DNA from: WVYX01 sp039592335
GTDB taxonomy: Bacteria; Gemmatimonadota; Gemmatimonadetes; Gemmatimonadales; GWC2-71-9
Assembly: GCA_039592335.1 (NCBI GenBank)
Contig: JBDHBX010000007.1
Span: forward strand, 1 to 64,000
Direction: 5' to 3'
DNA length: 64,000 nt
How positions within the stretch are numbered: position 1 is the stretch's first letter; every line of letters begins with the position of its first letter. Both the position numbers and the translations under genes were made by a program. Positions 31,322 through 39,459 of the stretch are shown in pieces. The notes under the pieces are model-generated. The model saw nothing but the letters and a program-made list of their open reading frames with translations. It was not told the origin of the DNA and made no database searches.

Positions 31322-33525
31322 GCCGCGACGGACGCCGTTCGCTCAATCTGGAGCTCGCACCGAGCCGACTGCCGGCAGCGGTGGCATTCCACGGAAGTCG
31401 CTGGGGACTGCTGGTGCTGCTGGCGATGTTGACGTACCTGGCGTTCCCCGTGGCGGGTGGGACCCAGGCGCCGGTGCTCGAACCGGGTGACGTGGCGCCG
31501 GAGCGCGTGATCGCGCCGTTCGCGTTCGACGTGCGGAAATCGTCCACCGAGATCGAGCGGGAGGCGGCAGCCCTGGAGGCGACGGCGCGGCCGATCTACG
31601 AGTACCAGAGCGCGGTGGTGGATACGGTGCTGGCCGACCTGGACTCCGTGTTCGTCGCGTTACAGGCCGCTGCCACGCCCGAGTCGCTCGTGGTGGTGGG
31701 GCAAGAGCGTGGCGTACGCCTCACCCCGGAGGAGGCAACCTACCTGAGGGAGGGCAACCGCCTCGCGACATACCGTCAGGCGGCGCGGCGCTTCCTGCGC
31801 CGTGAGCTCAGAGCAGGCGTGGCCGAGTCGCAGGCACTCGAGCAGGAGATTGTCCCCGAGGTGATCGTGCGGCGCAATGGCTCCGAGGGCGTAGCGCGGC
31901 GCGACACGATTCCGACCTACGAGCAAGTACTGCAGCGGCGTACCACGGCGCACCCCGACCCGAGCTCGTTGGTGGGTGACCAGGTGTACGTAAAGCTCAT
32001 CAACGGACTGTTCCAGCCCAGCCTGATCCCCAACACGACCGAATACGAGCTCCGCAAGCAGGAGCTCAGGGCGAGCGTCGACACCGTCAAGCATCACGTG
32101 CGGGCGAATGAACGAATCGTGGATGCCAACGAGGTCGTCACGGACGACGTCTACGAGCGGCTCTTCGCCCTGAACCAGGCGCAACTGGAACGGGGCGGCG
32201 GAGCCGGCGCGAGCGCGGCGGGGACCTTCGGCCAGATGCTCACCAACGGCTTGGTCCTCATGGTGTTCTGGCTACTGGTCACGCTGTACCGGCCGGATAC
32301 CTACCGGATGTTCAGGCGCATGCTGGTGCTGAGCGTGCTGTTCGGTCTCGTGATCCTGGGTGCCGCCGTCAACGGCGAGTTCATCACCGACGCGCCCGAG
32401 CTGATTCCCATTCCGTTCGCGGCGATGATGGTCACCGTGCTCTTCCGCGGCCGCGTCTCCATGGTCGGCGCGATTGTGCTGGCGATCCTCATCGGGTCGC
32501 AGGCGGCCTACGGCAGTGTGGAGGCGCTGTTCATCGCGCTCGTGGGTGGCGTCGCGGCGGCCGTGAGCGTGCGTACGATCCGGCGACGCAACCAGTTCCT
32601 CACGGCGGTGGTCCTGGTAGCCGGCGCCTATCTCCTGGCGGGGGTCGCGGTGGGGTTGCGCGTCGACTGGTCGGCGGTCGAGATGGGTCTCACCGGGCTG
32701 CGGGGCGGTCTCAACGCCCTTGCGTCGGGCGCGCTCGCGTTCATGTTGCTCCCGGTGGTGGAGTCCATCAGTGGGGTCACGACCGACGTCACGTTGCTCG
32801 AGCTCTCGGATCCCGATCGCTCGCTGCTGCGGCGGCTCGCCACGGAAGCGCCCGGGACGTACGCCCACAGCATTGCGATGGCCAATCTGTGCGAGCCGGC
32901 GTGCAACGCCGTGGGCGCGAACGGCCTCCTGGCCCGCGTCGGGTGCTACTATCACGACGTCGGAAAGCTCAAGAAGCCGCAGTTCTTCGTGGAGAACCAG
33001 ACTGCGGGCGTGAATCCGCACGACAAGCTCAAGCCCGAGGTCTCGGCCGGGATCATCCGCAACCACGTGCGGGACGGCGTGGCGCTTGCGGAGGAGTACA
33101 AGCTCCCCGAGGTCGTGAAGGGGTTCGTTCCCGAACACCACGGGACCATGGAGATCACGTACTTCCTCGAGCGGGCGCGTAGCCGGGAAGGGGAGGAAGA
33201 GGTCAACGTCGAGGATTTCCGCTATCCCGGGCCCAGGCCCCGCACGGTGGAAACTGCGTGCGCATTACTTGCCGACGGCATCGAGGCGGCCGTCCGGGTC
33301 CTGGCTGAGCCCACGCCGGACAGGGTGAGCGACGCCATCGAACACATCATCCGGCACCGTATCGAGGCAGGACAGCTGGAAGAGGCACCGCTCACGTACG
33401 CGCAGCTCGCCCGCATGAAGGAAGAGTTCGAGCGGGTCCTGGGTGGTGCGTACCACAATCGGATCGACTACCCGGCGGAAGTTGGCGGAATCGGCGCGGA
33501 CTGGGAAGCGGCGTCCGAGGCGTGA
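31318..33525 (+). CDS. PgpH-like 7TMR-HD membrane phosphohydrolase
   Basis: PgpH-type proteins hydrolyse cyclic di-AMP. The 735 residues comprise an N-terminal membrane segment, a long extracytoplasmic 7TMR-HDED region (about 50-300), a cluster of transmembrane helices (about 310-480), and a cytoplasmic HD domain with AHSIAMAN near 517, YYHDVGKLKKP near 545, and PEHHGT near 600. These match the metal ligands of the family. The assignment to c-di-AMP is from family knowledge. The phoH-pgpH-ybeY order is a common conserved arrangement. Confidence 0.88.
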   Translation: MSRDGRRSLNLELAPSRLPAAVAFHGSRWGLLVLLAMLTYLAFPVAGGTQAPVLEPGDVAPERVIAPFAFDVRKSSTEIEREAAALEATARPIYEYQSAVVDTVLADLDSVFVALQAAATPESLVVVGQERGVRLTPEEATYLREGNRLATYRQAARRFLRRELRAGVAESQALEQEIVPEVIVRRNGSEGVARRDTIPTYEQVLQRRTTAHPDPSSLVGDQVYVKLINGLFQPSLIPNTTEYELRKQELRASVDTVKHHVRANERIVDANEVVTDDVYERLFALNQAQLERGGGAGASAAGTFGQMLTNGLVLMVFWLLVTLYRPDTYRMFRRMLVLSVLFGLVILGAAVNGEFITDAPELIPIPFAAMMVTVLFRGRVSMVGAIVLAILIGSQAAYGSVEALFIALVGGVAAAVSVRTIRRRNQFLTAVVLVAGAYLLAGVAVGLRVDWSAVEMGLTGLRGGLNALASGALAFMLLPVVESISGVTTDVTLLELSDPDRSLLRRLATEAPGTYAHSIAMANLCEPACNAVGANGLLARVGCYYHDVGKLKKPQFFVENQTAGVNPHDKLKPEVSAGIIRNHVRDGVALAEEYKLPEVVKGFVPEHHGTMEITYFLERARSREGEEEVNVEDFRYPGPRPRTVETACALLADGIEAAVRVLAEPTPDRVSDAIEHIIRHRIEAGQLEEAPLTYAQLARMKEEFERVLGGAYHNRIDYPAEVGGIGADWEAASEA

Positions 33526-33532
33526 CCTGCGG

Positions 33533-33955
33533 GTGACCGATCCGGACGCGGCGCTTGCGGTCCCGGCCACCGCGGTGCGGCGCTGGGCCGCGGCCGTGCT
33601 GGACGGTGAGGGCGTCGGCCGGGCCGTCCTCTCCATCACTTTCCTCGGCGGCCCCAAGATGCGGGCGCTGAATCGGCGTGCGCTGGGGCGTGACCGGGCA
33701 ACGGATGTGATCACGTTCCGCCTGCCACATGTGGACCAGCTCGCCGGAGACATTTACATCTGCCCCTCGGTAGCGCGGCGCGCTGCCCGAGATGCAGGTG
33801 TGACGGAGCGCGAGGAGATGCTCCGCCTCGTCGTGCACGGTGTGCTGCACGTCCTCGGCCTGGAACACCCCGATGGCACAGGCCGAACGCGCTCGGCCAT
33901 GTGGCGCCGTCAGGAGCACTACGTGGAGCGGCTGACCGGCCGCCCCCCACGATGA
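33533..33955 (+). CDS. ybeY: Endoribonuclease / rRNA maturation factor YbeY
   Basis: YbeY is a zinc metallo-RNase needed for 16S rRNA 3' maturation. The 140-residue product has the zinc motif HGVLHVLGLEH (His102, His106, His112) and RATDVITF. The GTG at 33533 lies 7 bases after the pgpH stop; the open frame upstream lies inside pgpH and is rejected. Confidence 0.94.
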   Translation: MTDPDAALAVPATAVRRWAAAVLDGEGVGRAVLSITFLGGPKMRALNRRALGRDRATDVITFRLPHVDQLAGDIYICPSVARRAARDAGVTEREEMLRLVVHGVLHVLGLEHPDGTGRTRSAMWRRQEHYVERLTGRPPR

Positions 33956-35157
33956 GCAGTTCCTGGATGGTTTGGATCGAGGTGCTCGTGGCGACGGGCG
34001 CGGCGCTGTGGGCGGGCCTCCTGGTGCTGGCCGACGAGGCCCCCGCGCTCCCGCGCTCGCTGGGCGACCCACCGCCGGCGCGTGGCGAACCCGTTCCGGT
34101 GCACCGGGCCCTGCAGGTCGCGCGGGTGGCGCTGCTCGTGGTGGCCGGAGCTGCGGTGGCCGCGGCGATCCAGTGGTGGCAGCGTCCGCCCGCCGAAGGA
34201 GTGGTCGGCCTGCTGCTGACCGGCGCGCTGCTCTACCTGATCACCGACGCCCTTCCCCGGGGGATCGGGGTCCTGCTGCCGCAACTCGCCGGGACGATGG
34301 TGTCCCTGGCACGCCGTAGCCTGGTAGTGTTCAAGCCGTTACTGGGTGTCGTGGGGGCCACGGGGCGGCTGCTCCAGACGGTGCTTCCGCCGCGCGCTGC
34401 GACCGTCAGGGGGCTGGGTGAGGGGGAGCGGGACGTGCTCGCCGGCGTGGTATCGCTGCGTGACGGTGTGGTGGCGGAGGCCATGACACCGCGACTGGAT
34501 ATCGCCGCGATCGAGGCAGGCGCTGACTGGCGCGAGGTGGTGGAAACGCTGCGTCGTAGGGAGCGGGCGCGGCTGCCGGTGTTCGAGGGCGATCTCGACA
34601 GCATCGTGGGCGTGTTGTATGCCAAGGACCTCACGCCTGTAGTGGCGGGGATCGCTCCGCATCCGAAGCGGTGGCAGGAAATCGTGCGGCCCGCGCAGTT
34701 CGTTCCGGAATCAAAGTCGCTCGTGAGCCAGCTGCGGGACTTCCAGCGCGGCCCGAGCCACATCGCCATCGTGGTAGACGAGTTCGGTGGGACGTCGGGA
34801 CTGATCACCCTGGAAGACGTGCTCGAAGAGGCCGTTGGCGAGATCTACGGCGAGTACGACCGCGAGGAACGCCCGCCTATCACGAGTGAAGGCGACGACA
34901 AGTTCTGGGTCGATGGCACCGTCACGCTGGACGACCTGTCGGAATCGCTCCACACCGCAATCGACCGGGAGGACGTGAGCACCGTTGGAGGGCTCATCTA
35001 CTCGGAGCTGGGACGGGTGCCGCGGCCGGGCGAGGAGTTGCGCATCGCCGAGTTCCGCGTCGTAGTCGAACAAGTCATCCGGAGACGCATCCGTCGCGTG
35101 TACTTCGAGCGGCGGGCGCCCGAGCCGGCCGAGGGTATTGGGGAGGCCGCGCCGTGA
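33952..35157 (+). CDS. HlyC/CorC-family CBS protein with N-terminal membrane region
   Basis: The 401-residue product has about three hydrophobic segments in residues 1-135, in place of a clear DUF21/CNNM domain. A CBS pair follows (VVAEAMTPRLDI to about 320), then a CorC_HlyC domain (TVGGLIYSELGRVPRPGEEL). Family members are linked to magnesium/cobalt efflux or membrane integrity. VVDEFGGTSGLITLEDVLEE is characteristic. It is the first of two related, overlapping genes. The ATG overlaps the ybeY stop. Confidence 0.85.
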   Translation: MSSSWMVWIEVLVATGAALWAGLLVLADEAPALPRSLGDPPPARGEPVPVHRALQVARVALLVVAGAAVAAAIQWWQRPPAEGVVGLLLTGALLYLITDALPRGIGVLLPQLAGTMVSLARRSLVVFKPLLGVVGATGRLLQTVLPPRAATVRGLGEGERDVLAGVVSLRDGVVAEAMTPRLDIAAIEAGADWREVVETLRRRERARLPVFEGDLDSIVGVLYAKDLTPVVAGIAPHPKRWQEIVRPAQFVPESKSLVSQLRDFQRGPSHIAIVVDEFGGTSGLITLEDVLEEAVGEIYGEYDREERPPITSEGDDKFWVDGTVTLDDLSESLHTAIDREDVSTVGGLIYSELGRVPRPGEELRIAEFRVVVEQVIRRRIRRVYFERRAPEPAEGIGEAAP

Positions 35158-36344
35158 CGGCGTGGATCATGCTGGCCGTGGGAGTCGTCGTCGCCGCGAC
35201 GGGCATGGCGGCGGCGGTGGCCGCGGCCGCCGTGCGGCGTGTCGATCTCTACCGCTGGGCCGCCGGTGGCAAGGCCGGTGGGGCGTCGGCTGGCGTGCTG
35301 CTCGCCGCGCCGGGACGCATCGTGCGGGCAGCGCAGGGGTTGGTGACCGGCGGGACACTGGTGGCGGGGTTCGGTCTGGCGGCGCTCACGGCGCATCTCC
35401 CGGTGCTCTTGGAGGCGGCGGCCATCCTCGTGTTCGCGGCGCCGGTGATCGTGGTGGCAACGTTGGCCGTGCCCCGCGCCGTCGGGCGACGCTGGCCGGA
35501 GGGGATCCTGCACCGGGTGATCCCCTGGCTCCGCACGCTCGGCTGGTTGTTCGCACCGTTCGCTCCCAGGGCATCGGAGCCGCGGGCACGGGCGGCGCTG
35601 GATGCGCACCCGCAACCGGCACGGGCAGACGAGCCGCACGACGGCGTGGAGCTCCCTGAACTGTCGGGCATCCTGGCGTTCACGGAGCGTCCCGTTCGCG
35701 AAGTGATGACCCCGCGAACCGAGATCGTGGCGGTGCGGGAGGGTACACCGGTGGAGGAGATCGGGCGCCTGTTCAGCGAGTCGGGATACTCGCGCCTCCC
35801 GATCTATCGGGAGTCGCTGGACAGTATCAGCGGGATGATCTACGCGTTCGACCTGCTCAAGATCACGCCGGGGGCGGAGTTGCCACTCCGACCGGTGACC
35901 ACCACTCCGGGGTCAAAGCGCTGCACCGACCTCCTGTTCGCGATGCAGCGAGACCGCTACCAGGTCGCAGTGGTGCTGGACGAGTACGGGGGCACCGCGG
36001 GAATGGTCACGTTCGACGACCTGTTGCGGGAGCTGGTGGGCGACGTGTTCGGCGAGCAGGAGCCCCGCGATGCCCAGAAGGGAGCGGCCGCTGACCTGGT
36101 CGAGGCCACGGGCGCGACCCCGACCGAGGAGATTGCGGCCCGGTTCCAGGTCGAGCTGCCAGAGGACGTGGAGACCATTGGGGGCTTGCTCGCACGAGCC
36201 GCGGGGCGTATTCCCCAGGCGGGCGAGCGCTATGCCTTCGCCGGTCTGGAGTTCGATGTGTTGGCCGCGACGCCCACTCGACTGGAGCGGGTGATGGTGC
36301 GGCGAGGCCCGGTGCCCACGATTGCACTATGGGGAGGTGAGTGA
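35154..36344 (+). CDS. Second HlyC/CorC-family CBS protein
   Basis: A 396-residue relative of the preceding gene product with the same plan: a hydrophobic N-terminus (about 1-105), a CBS pair (REVMTPRTEIVAV, VVLDEYGGTAGMVTFDDLLRE) and a CorC_HlyC C-terminus (IGGLLARAAGRIPQAGE). The two are probably an old tandem duplication that has diverged. mgtE two genes on supports a role around divalent cations. It starts with GTG, overlapping its neighbour by 4 bases. Confidence 0.85.
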   Translation: MTAWIMLAVGVVVAATGMAAAVAAAAVRRVDLYRWAAGGKAGGASAGVLLAAPGRIVRAAQGLVTGGTLVAGFGLAALTAHLPVLLEAAAILVFAAPVIVVATLAVPRAVGRRWPEGILHRVIPWLRTLGWLFAPFAPRASEPRARAALDAHPQPARADEPHDGVELPELSGILAFTERPVREVMTPRTEIVAVREGTPVEEIGRLFSESGYSRLPIYRESLDSISGMIYAFDLLKITPGAELPLRPVTTTPGSKRCTDLLFAMQRDRYQVAVVLDEYGGTAGMVTFDDLLRELVGDVFGEQEPRDAQKGAAADLVEATGATPTEEIAARFQVELPEDVETIGGLLARAAGRIPQAGERYAFAGLEFDVLAATPTRLERVMVRRGPVPTIALWGGE

Positions 36345-37006
36345 AGGTGAACCCCAGGGCCAGGAAGCTGCGGCGTTACTTCTTCACCGGTCTCATCGTG
36401 ATCGCGCCGGTGGGTGTCACGGCGGTCGTGCTGGTGTGGCTCTTCCGGCAGATCGACAACATCCTGGGCACGCCGCTCCAGAACCTCTTGGGCATCCGTA
36501 TCCCGGGGTTGGGGCTCGTGCTCCTCGTCCTGGCGGTTCTGGGCGTGGGATGGGCGGTGCACCGGGCGGCTGGGCGGCAGATCCTGCACTTCTGGAACGA
36601 GGCGCTGGCACGCTTCCCGCTGACGGGCAGGATCTACAACGCCATGAGCCAGATCGTCCAGACGATCGTGGGCGAACGACGCAGCTTCTTCCGCCGGACC
36701 GTGCTCATCCCATACCCCACGGAGGGGATCTGGGCGGTGGCGTTCGTGACCAATGAGGACGACCCGGTGATGTTGGCGCTCATCGGCGAGCCGTGCATCA
36801 ACGTCTTCGTCCCGACCACGCCCAATCCCACGTCCGGGTTCATGCTCATCGTGCCCAAAGCGAAGATCAAGGAGACGGGAATCACGGTCGACGAAGCGAT
36901 GAAGCTCGTCATTTCGGCGGGGGCGGTGAGCCCTCATGATGAGGCGCCCTCGGTGCGCCGGCGGGGACTCGATCTGGATACGCTTCTCAAGGACACCCAG
37001 GCATGA
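36341..37006 (+). CDS. DUF502 family membrane protein
   Basis: The 221-residue product has two N-terminal transmembrane segments (FFTGLIVIAPVGVTAVVLVW, then LVLLVLAVLGVGWAV) and the DUF502 core PLTGRIYNAMSQIVQTI and FVPTTPNPTSGFMLIVPK. The family is broadly conserved with no settled function. It sits between the CorC-like proteins and mgtE. Start GTG 36341. Confidence 0.85.
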   Translation: MKVNPRARKLRRYFFTGLIVIAPVGVTAVVLVWLFRQIDNILGTPLQNLLGIRIPGLGLVLLVLAVLGVGWAVHRAAGRQILHFWNEALARFPLTGRIYNAMSQIVQTIVGERRSFFRRTVLIPYPTEGIWAVAFVTNEDDPVMLALIGEPCINVFVPTTPNPTSGFMLIVPKAKIKETGITVDEAMKLVISAGAVSPHDEAPSVRRRGLDLDTLLKDTQA

Positions 37007-38352
37007 ACGAGCAGCAGGAGATGGTCCTGGACGAGTTGCGCCAGCTGGCGGAGTCGGGGGATGTCGCCCGGTTCCTCGGGCTGGCCCGCGAGCTCCAGCC
37101 TGCGGATCTCTCCGACGTGCTGGCCGGGCTCGACCCGGACCTCCAGCTCCGCCTCGTGCAGACCCTGCCGCCCGAACTCGTCTCGGAGGCATTGGCCGAA
37201 ATGGAGGAGGAGGAGCACCCGGAGGAGCTCCTTGCCGCGCTGCGCCCGGAAGATGCCGCCGACATCGTCGAGGAGCTGGAGGACGACGACGCGGTCGACC
37301 TGATCGCCGAGCTACCTGCCGATCAGGCCGCGCGCATCCTGAGGCATGTGGCCGACCGGGCCGACATCGAACGGCTCCTGGTCTACGACGAAGAGAGCGC
37401 TGGAGGCCGGATGACGGCCCACGTCGTCGCGGTGCCGGAGCGTGCCACGGCCGGACACGCTATCGAGGAGGTGCGGCGCCAGGCGGCGGAAGTGGAGGAG
37501 TTCTACCAGATCTTCGTGGTGGACGAACGGCACCGCCTCGTGGGCATCCTCCCGTTGCAGCGCATGGTAGTGGCCAAGCCCGAGACGTCGGTCCAGGAGC
37601 TCATGGAGCCCCCGCCGGTTTCCGCGGCGCCGGAGCTGGACCAGGAGGAAGTGGCACGGCTGATGAGCCGTTACAACGTTCCTGCGGTGCCGGTGGTGAA
37701 TTCCGAGGGCAAGCTGCTCGGCCGCGTCACCTTCGACGACGTGATCGACGTGGTGGAGGCGGAGCAGACGGAGGACCTTCTCAAGTTCGGCGGCGGCGCC
37801 GGCGACGAGCAGCTCGCCGGTACCTGGCACCATGCGGTGCGGAGCCGGCTGCCGTGGCTCTATCTCAACCTGTTCACGGCGTTCTTCGCCGGAGCCGTCG
37901 TCCTCGCATTTCAGGACACGATCGCCCAGATCGTGGTGCTCGCCGCCATCATGCCCATCGTGGCGGGACTGGGTGGGAGCGCGGGCACGCAAGCGCTGGC
38001 GGTCACGGTGCGGCGCATTGCGCTGGGCCTGATCCCGACCCGCAGCGGCATCGCGCTCGTGGGGAAGGAGATGCTGGTCGGGATCATCAACGGACTGGCC
38101 ATCGGCGTGGTGGTCGGATTGGTGACGGTGGCGACGGGTCGACCGTGGCAGCTGGGGCTCGTCGTCATGCTGGCCATGTGGGGCAGCCTCATCGTCGCAG
38201 CGACGGTGGGAGCGGCCGTGCCGCTGCTTCTGCAGCGCCTGGGCGTGGATCCGGCGGTCGCCAGCTCCGGATTCGTCACGGCCGTGACCGATATCGCCGG
38301 GTTCTTCATTCTCCTGGGGCTCGCGGCCACCCTGTTGCTCAACGGCACCTAG
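37003..38352 (+). CDS. mgtE: Magnesium transporter MgtE
   Basis: MgtE is a Mg-gated channel in the inner membrane. The 449 residues have the helical MgtE_N domain (repeated PEDAADIVEELEDDDA-type pattern to about 125), a CBS pair (YDEESAGGRMTAHV onward, to about 250) and five C-terminal transmembrane helices (GLGGSAGTQALAVTVR is the signature). The ATG overlaps the DUF502 stop. It is the last of the ybe-type cluster; a 48-bp gap precedes meaB. Confidence 0.94.
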   Translation: MNEQQEMVLDELRQLAESGDVARFLGLARELQPADLSDVLAGLDPDLQLRLVQTLPPELVSEALAEMEEEEHPEELLAALRPEDAADIVEELEDDDAVDLIAELPADQAARILRHVADRADIERLLVYDEESAGGRMTAHVVAVPERATAGHAIEEVRRQAAEVEEFYQIFVVDERHRLVGILPLQRMVVAKPETSVQELMEPPPVSAAPELDQEEVARLMSRYNVPAVPVVNSEGKLLGRVTFDDVIDVVEAEQTEDLLKFGGGAGDEQLAGTWHHAVRSRLPWLYLNLFTAFFAGAVVLAFQDTIAQIVVLAAIMPIVAGLGGSAGTQALAVTVRRIALGLIPTRSGIALVGKEMLVGIINGLAIGVVVGLVTVATGRPWQLGLVVMLAMWGSLIVAATVGAAVPLLLQRLGVDPAVASSGFVTAVTDIAGFFILLGLAATLLLNGT

Positions 38353-38400
38353 GGGAGCGGCTTGCGAGCCCGCCGGGGCAGGGACGAAGTTACATACGAC

Positions 38401-39459
38401 ATGCACGCCACGGGCCTCGTCCAAGGCATCCAGCAGCGGAACATCCCCTCGCTGGCTCGCGCCATCTCGCTGGTCGAAAACGGGCGAAACGGGTACGAAG
38501 AGCTACTCTCGGCGCTCCACCCCATGGTGGGCCGGGCCCACCGGATAGGGATCACCGGGCCGCCCGGAGCGGGGAAGTCCACGCTCATCGAGCGGCTGGT
38601 CCAGGCCTACCGTGCCAGGGACCTCACGGTCGCCGTGGTCGCGGTGGACCCCACCAGCCCATTCACGGGCGGCGCGCTGTTGGGCGACCGAATCCGGATG
38701 GATGCGCTCACGCTCGATCCCGGCGTCTACATCCGGTCGATGGCATCGCGCGGCGGCGTCGGAGGGCTGGCGACCACCACCCGTGAAGTGTGTGACGTAC
38801 TCGATGCCTTCGGCTTCGAGCGGATCATCATCGAGACGGTCGGGGTGGGACAGTCGGAGTTGGCCATCGCGGGCAGCGCCGATACCACGGCGCTGGTGCT
38901 GGTGCCCGAATCGGGTGACGGCGTGCAGGCGCTGAAGGCGGGCGTGATGGAGATCGCGGACCTCTACCTCGTCAACAAGGCCGACCGTCCCGGCGCCGAC
39001 CGCCTGGTACAAGAAGTGGACATCATGTTGGGGATTCGGCGTGGCAACGCGTTTCGGCACGTCGCACCACATCACCGCCCCGCCGACATCCCCTCCCCGG
39101 GAACCGGGAACCGGGAACGGGGAACGGGGCAGGAGCGAGTGGGGGACGGGGAGTGGGAACCCCCGGTGCTCACGGCGGTGGCGGTGAAGGGGGTGGGGGT
39201 GGAGAGGCTCATCGAGGTGTTTGGCGAGCACTACGCTCACCTGGAACGCACGGGGCAACTCGCAGTGTTGCGTAGGGAGCGGCTGGCGCGACACACCCGC
39301 GAGGTAGTGGACCGGGCGCTGAGCAGTCTGATCTGGCACGAAGGCGATGGCGACGTACAGCTGGCCGAGGGGCTCGACGACGTGGTGCAGGGTCGGATCA
39401 GTCCGTACAAGCTCGCCCACGATATCGTGGGCAGACTGCAGGAGGATCGTCGTCGATGA
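38401..39459 (+). CDS. meaB: B12-mutase-associated GTPase (MeaB/ArgK)
   Basis: MeaB-type G proteins load and protect adenosylcobalamin mutases. The 352 residues have GPPGAGKST, VDPTSPFTGGALLGDR, ETVGVGQSE and NKAD. The ATG at 38401 fits family N-termini; a TTG at 38362 after GGGGAG is an alternative. Residues about 230-257 form an unusual Gly/Arg/Glu-rich insert, encoded by a GGGAAC-type DNA repeat, which looks like an in-frame insertion in a surface loop. The stop overlaps the mutase start. Confidence 0.92.
   Translation: MHATGLVQGIQQRNIPSLARAISLVENGRNGYEELLSALHPMVGRAHRIGITGPPGAGKSTLIERLVQAYRARDLTVAVVAVDPTSPFTGGALLGDRIRMDALTLDPGVYIRSMASRGGVGGLATTTREVCDVLDAFGFERIIIETVGVGQSELAIAGSADTTALVLVPESGDGVQALKAGVMEIADLYLVNKADRPGADRLVQEVDIMLGIRRGNAFRHVAPHHRPADIPSPGTGNRERGTGQERVGDGEWEPPVLTAVAVKGVGVERLIEVFGEHYAHLERTGQLAVLRRERLARHTREVVDRALSSLIWHEGDGDVQLAEGLDDVVQGRISPYKLAHDIVGRLQEDRRR
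39097..39130. repeat. GGGAAC-type short tandem repeat inside meaB
   Basis: Imperfect 6-8 base units (CCGGGAA repeated, then CGGGGAA) are followed by further G-rich sequence to about 39160. The frame is kept, so the gene is not broken. Confidence 0.7.
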
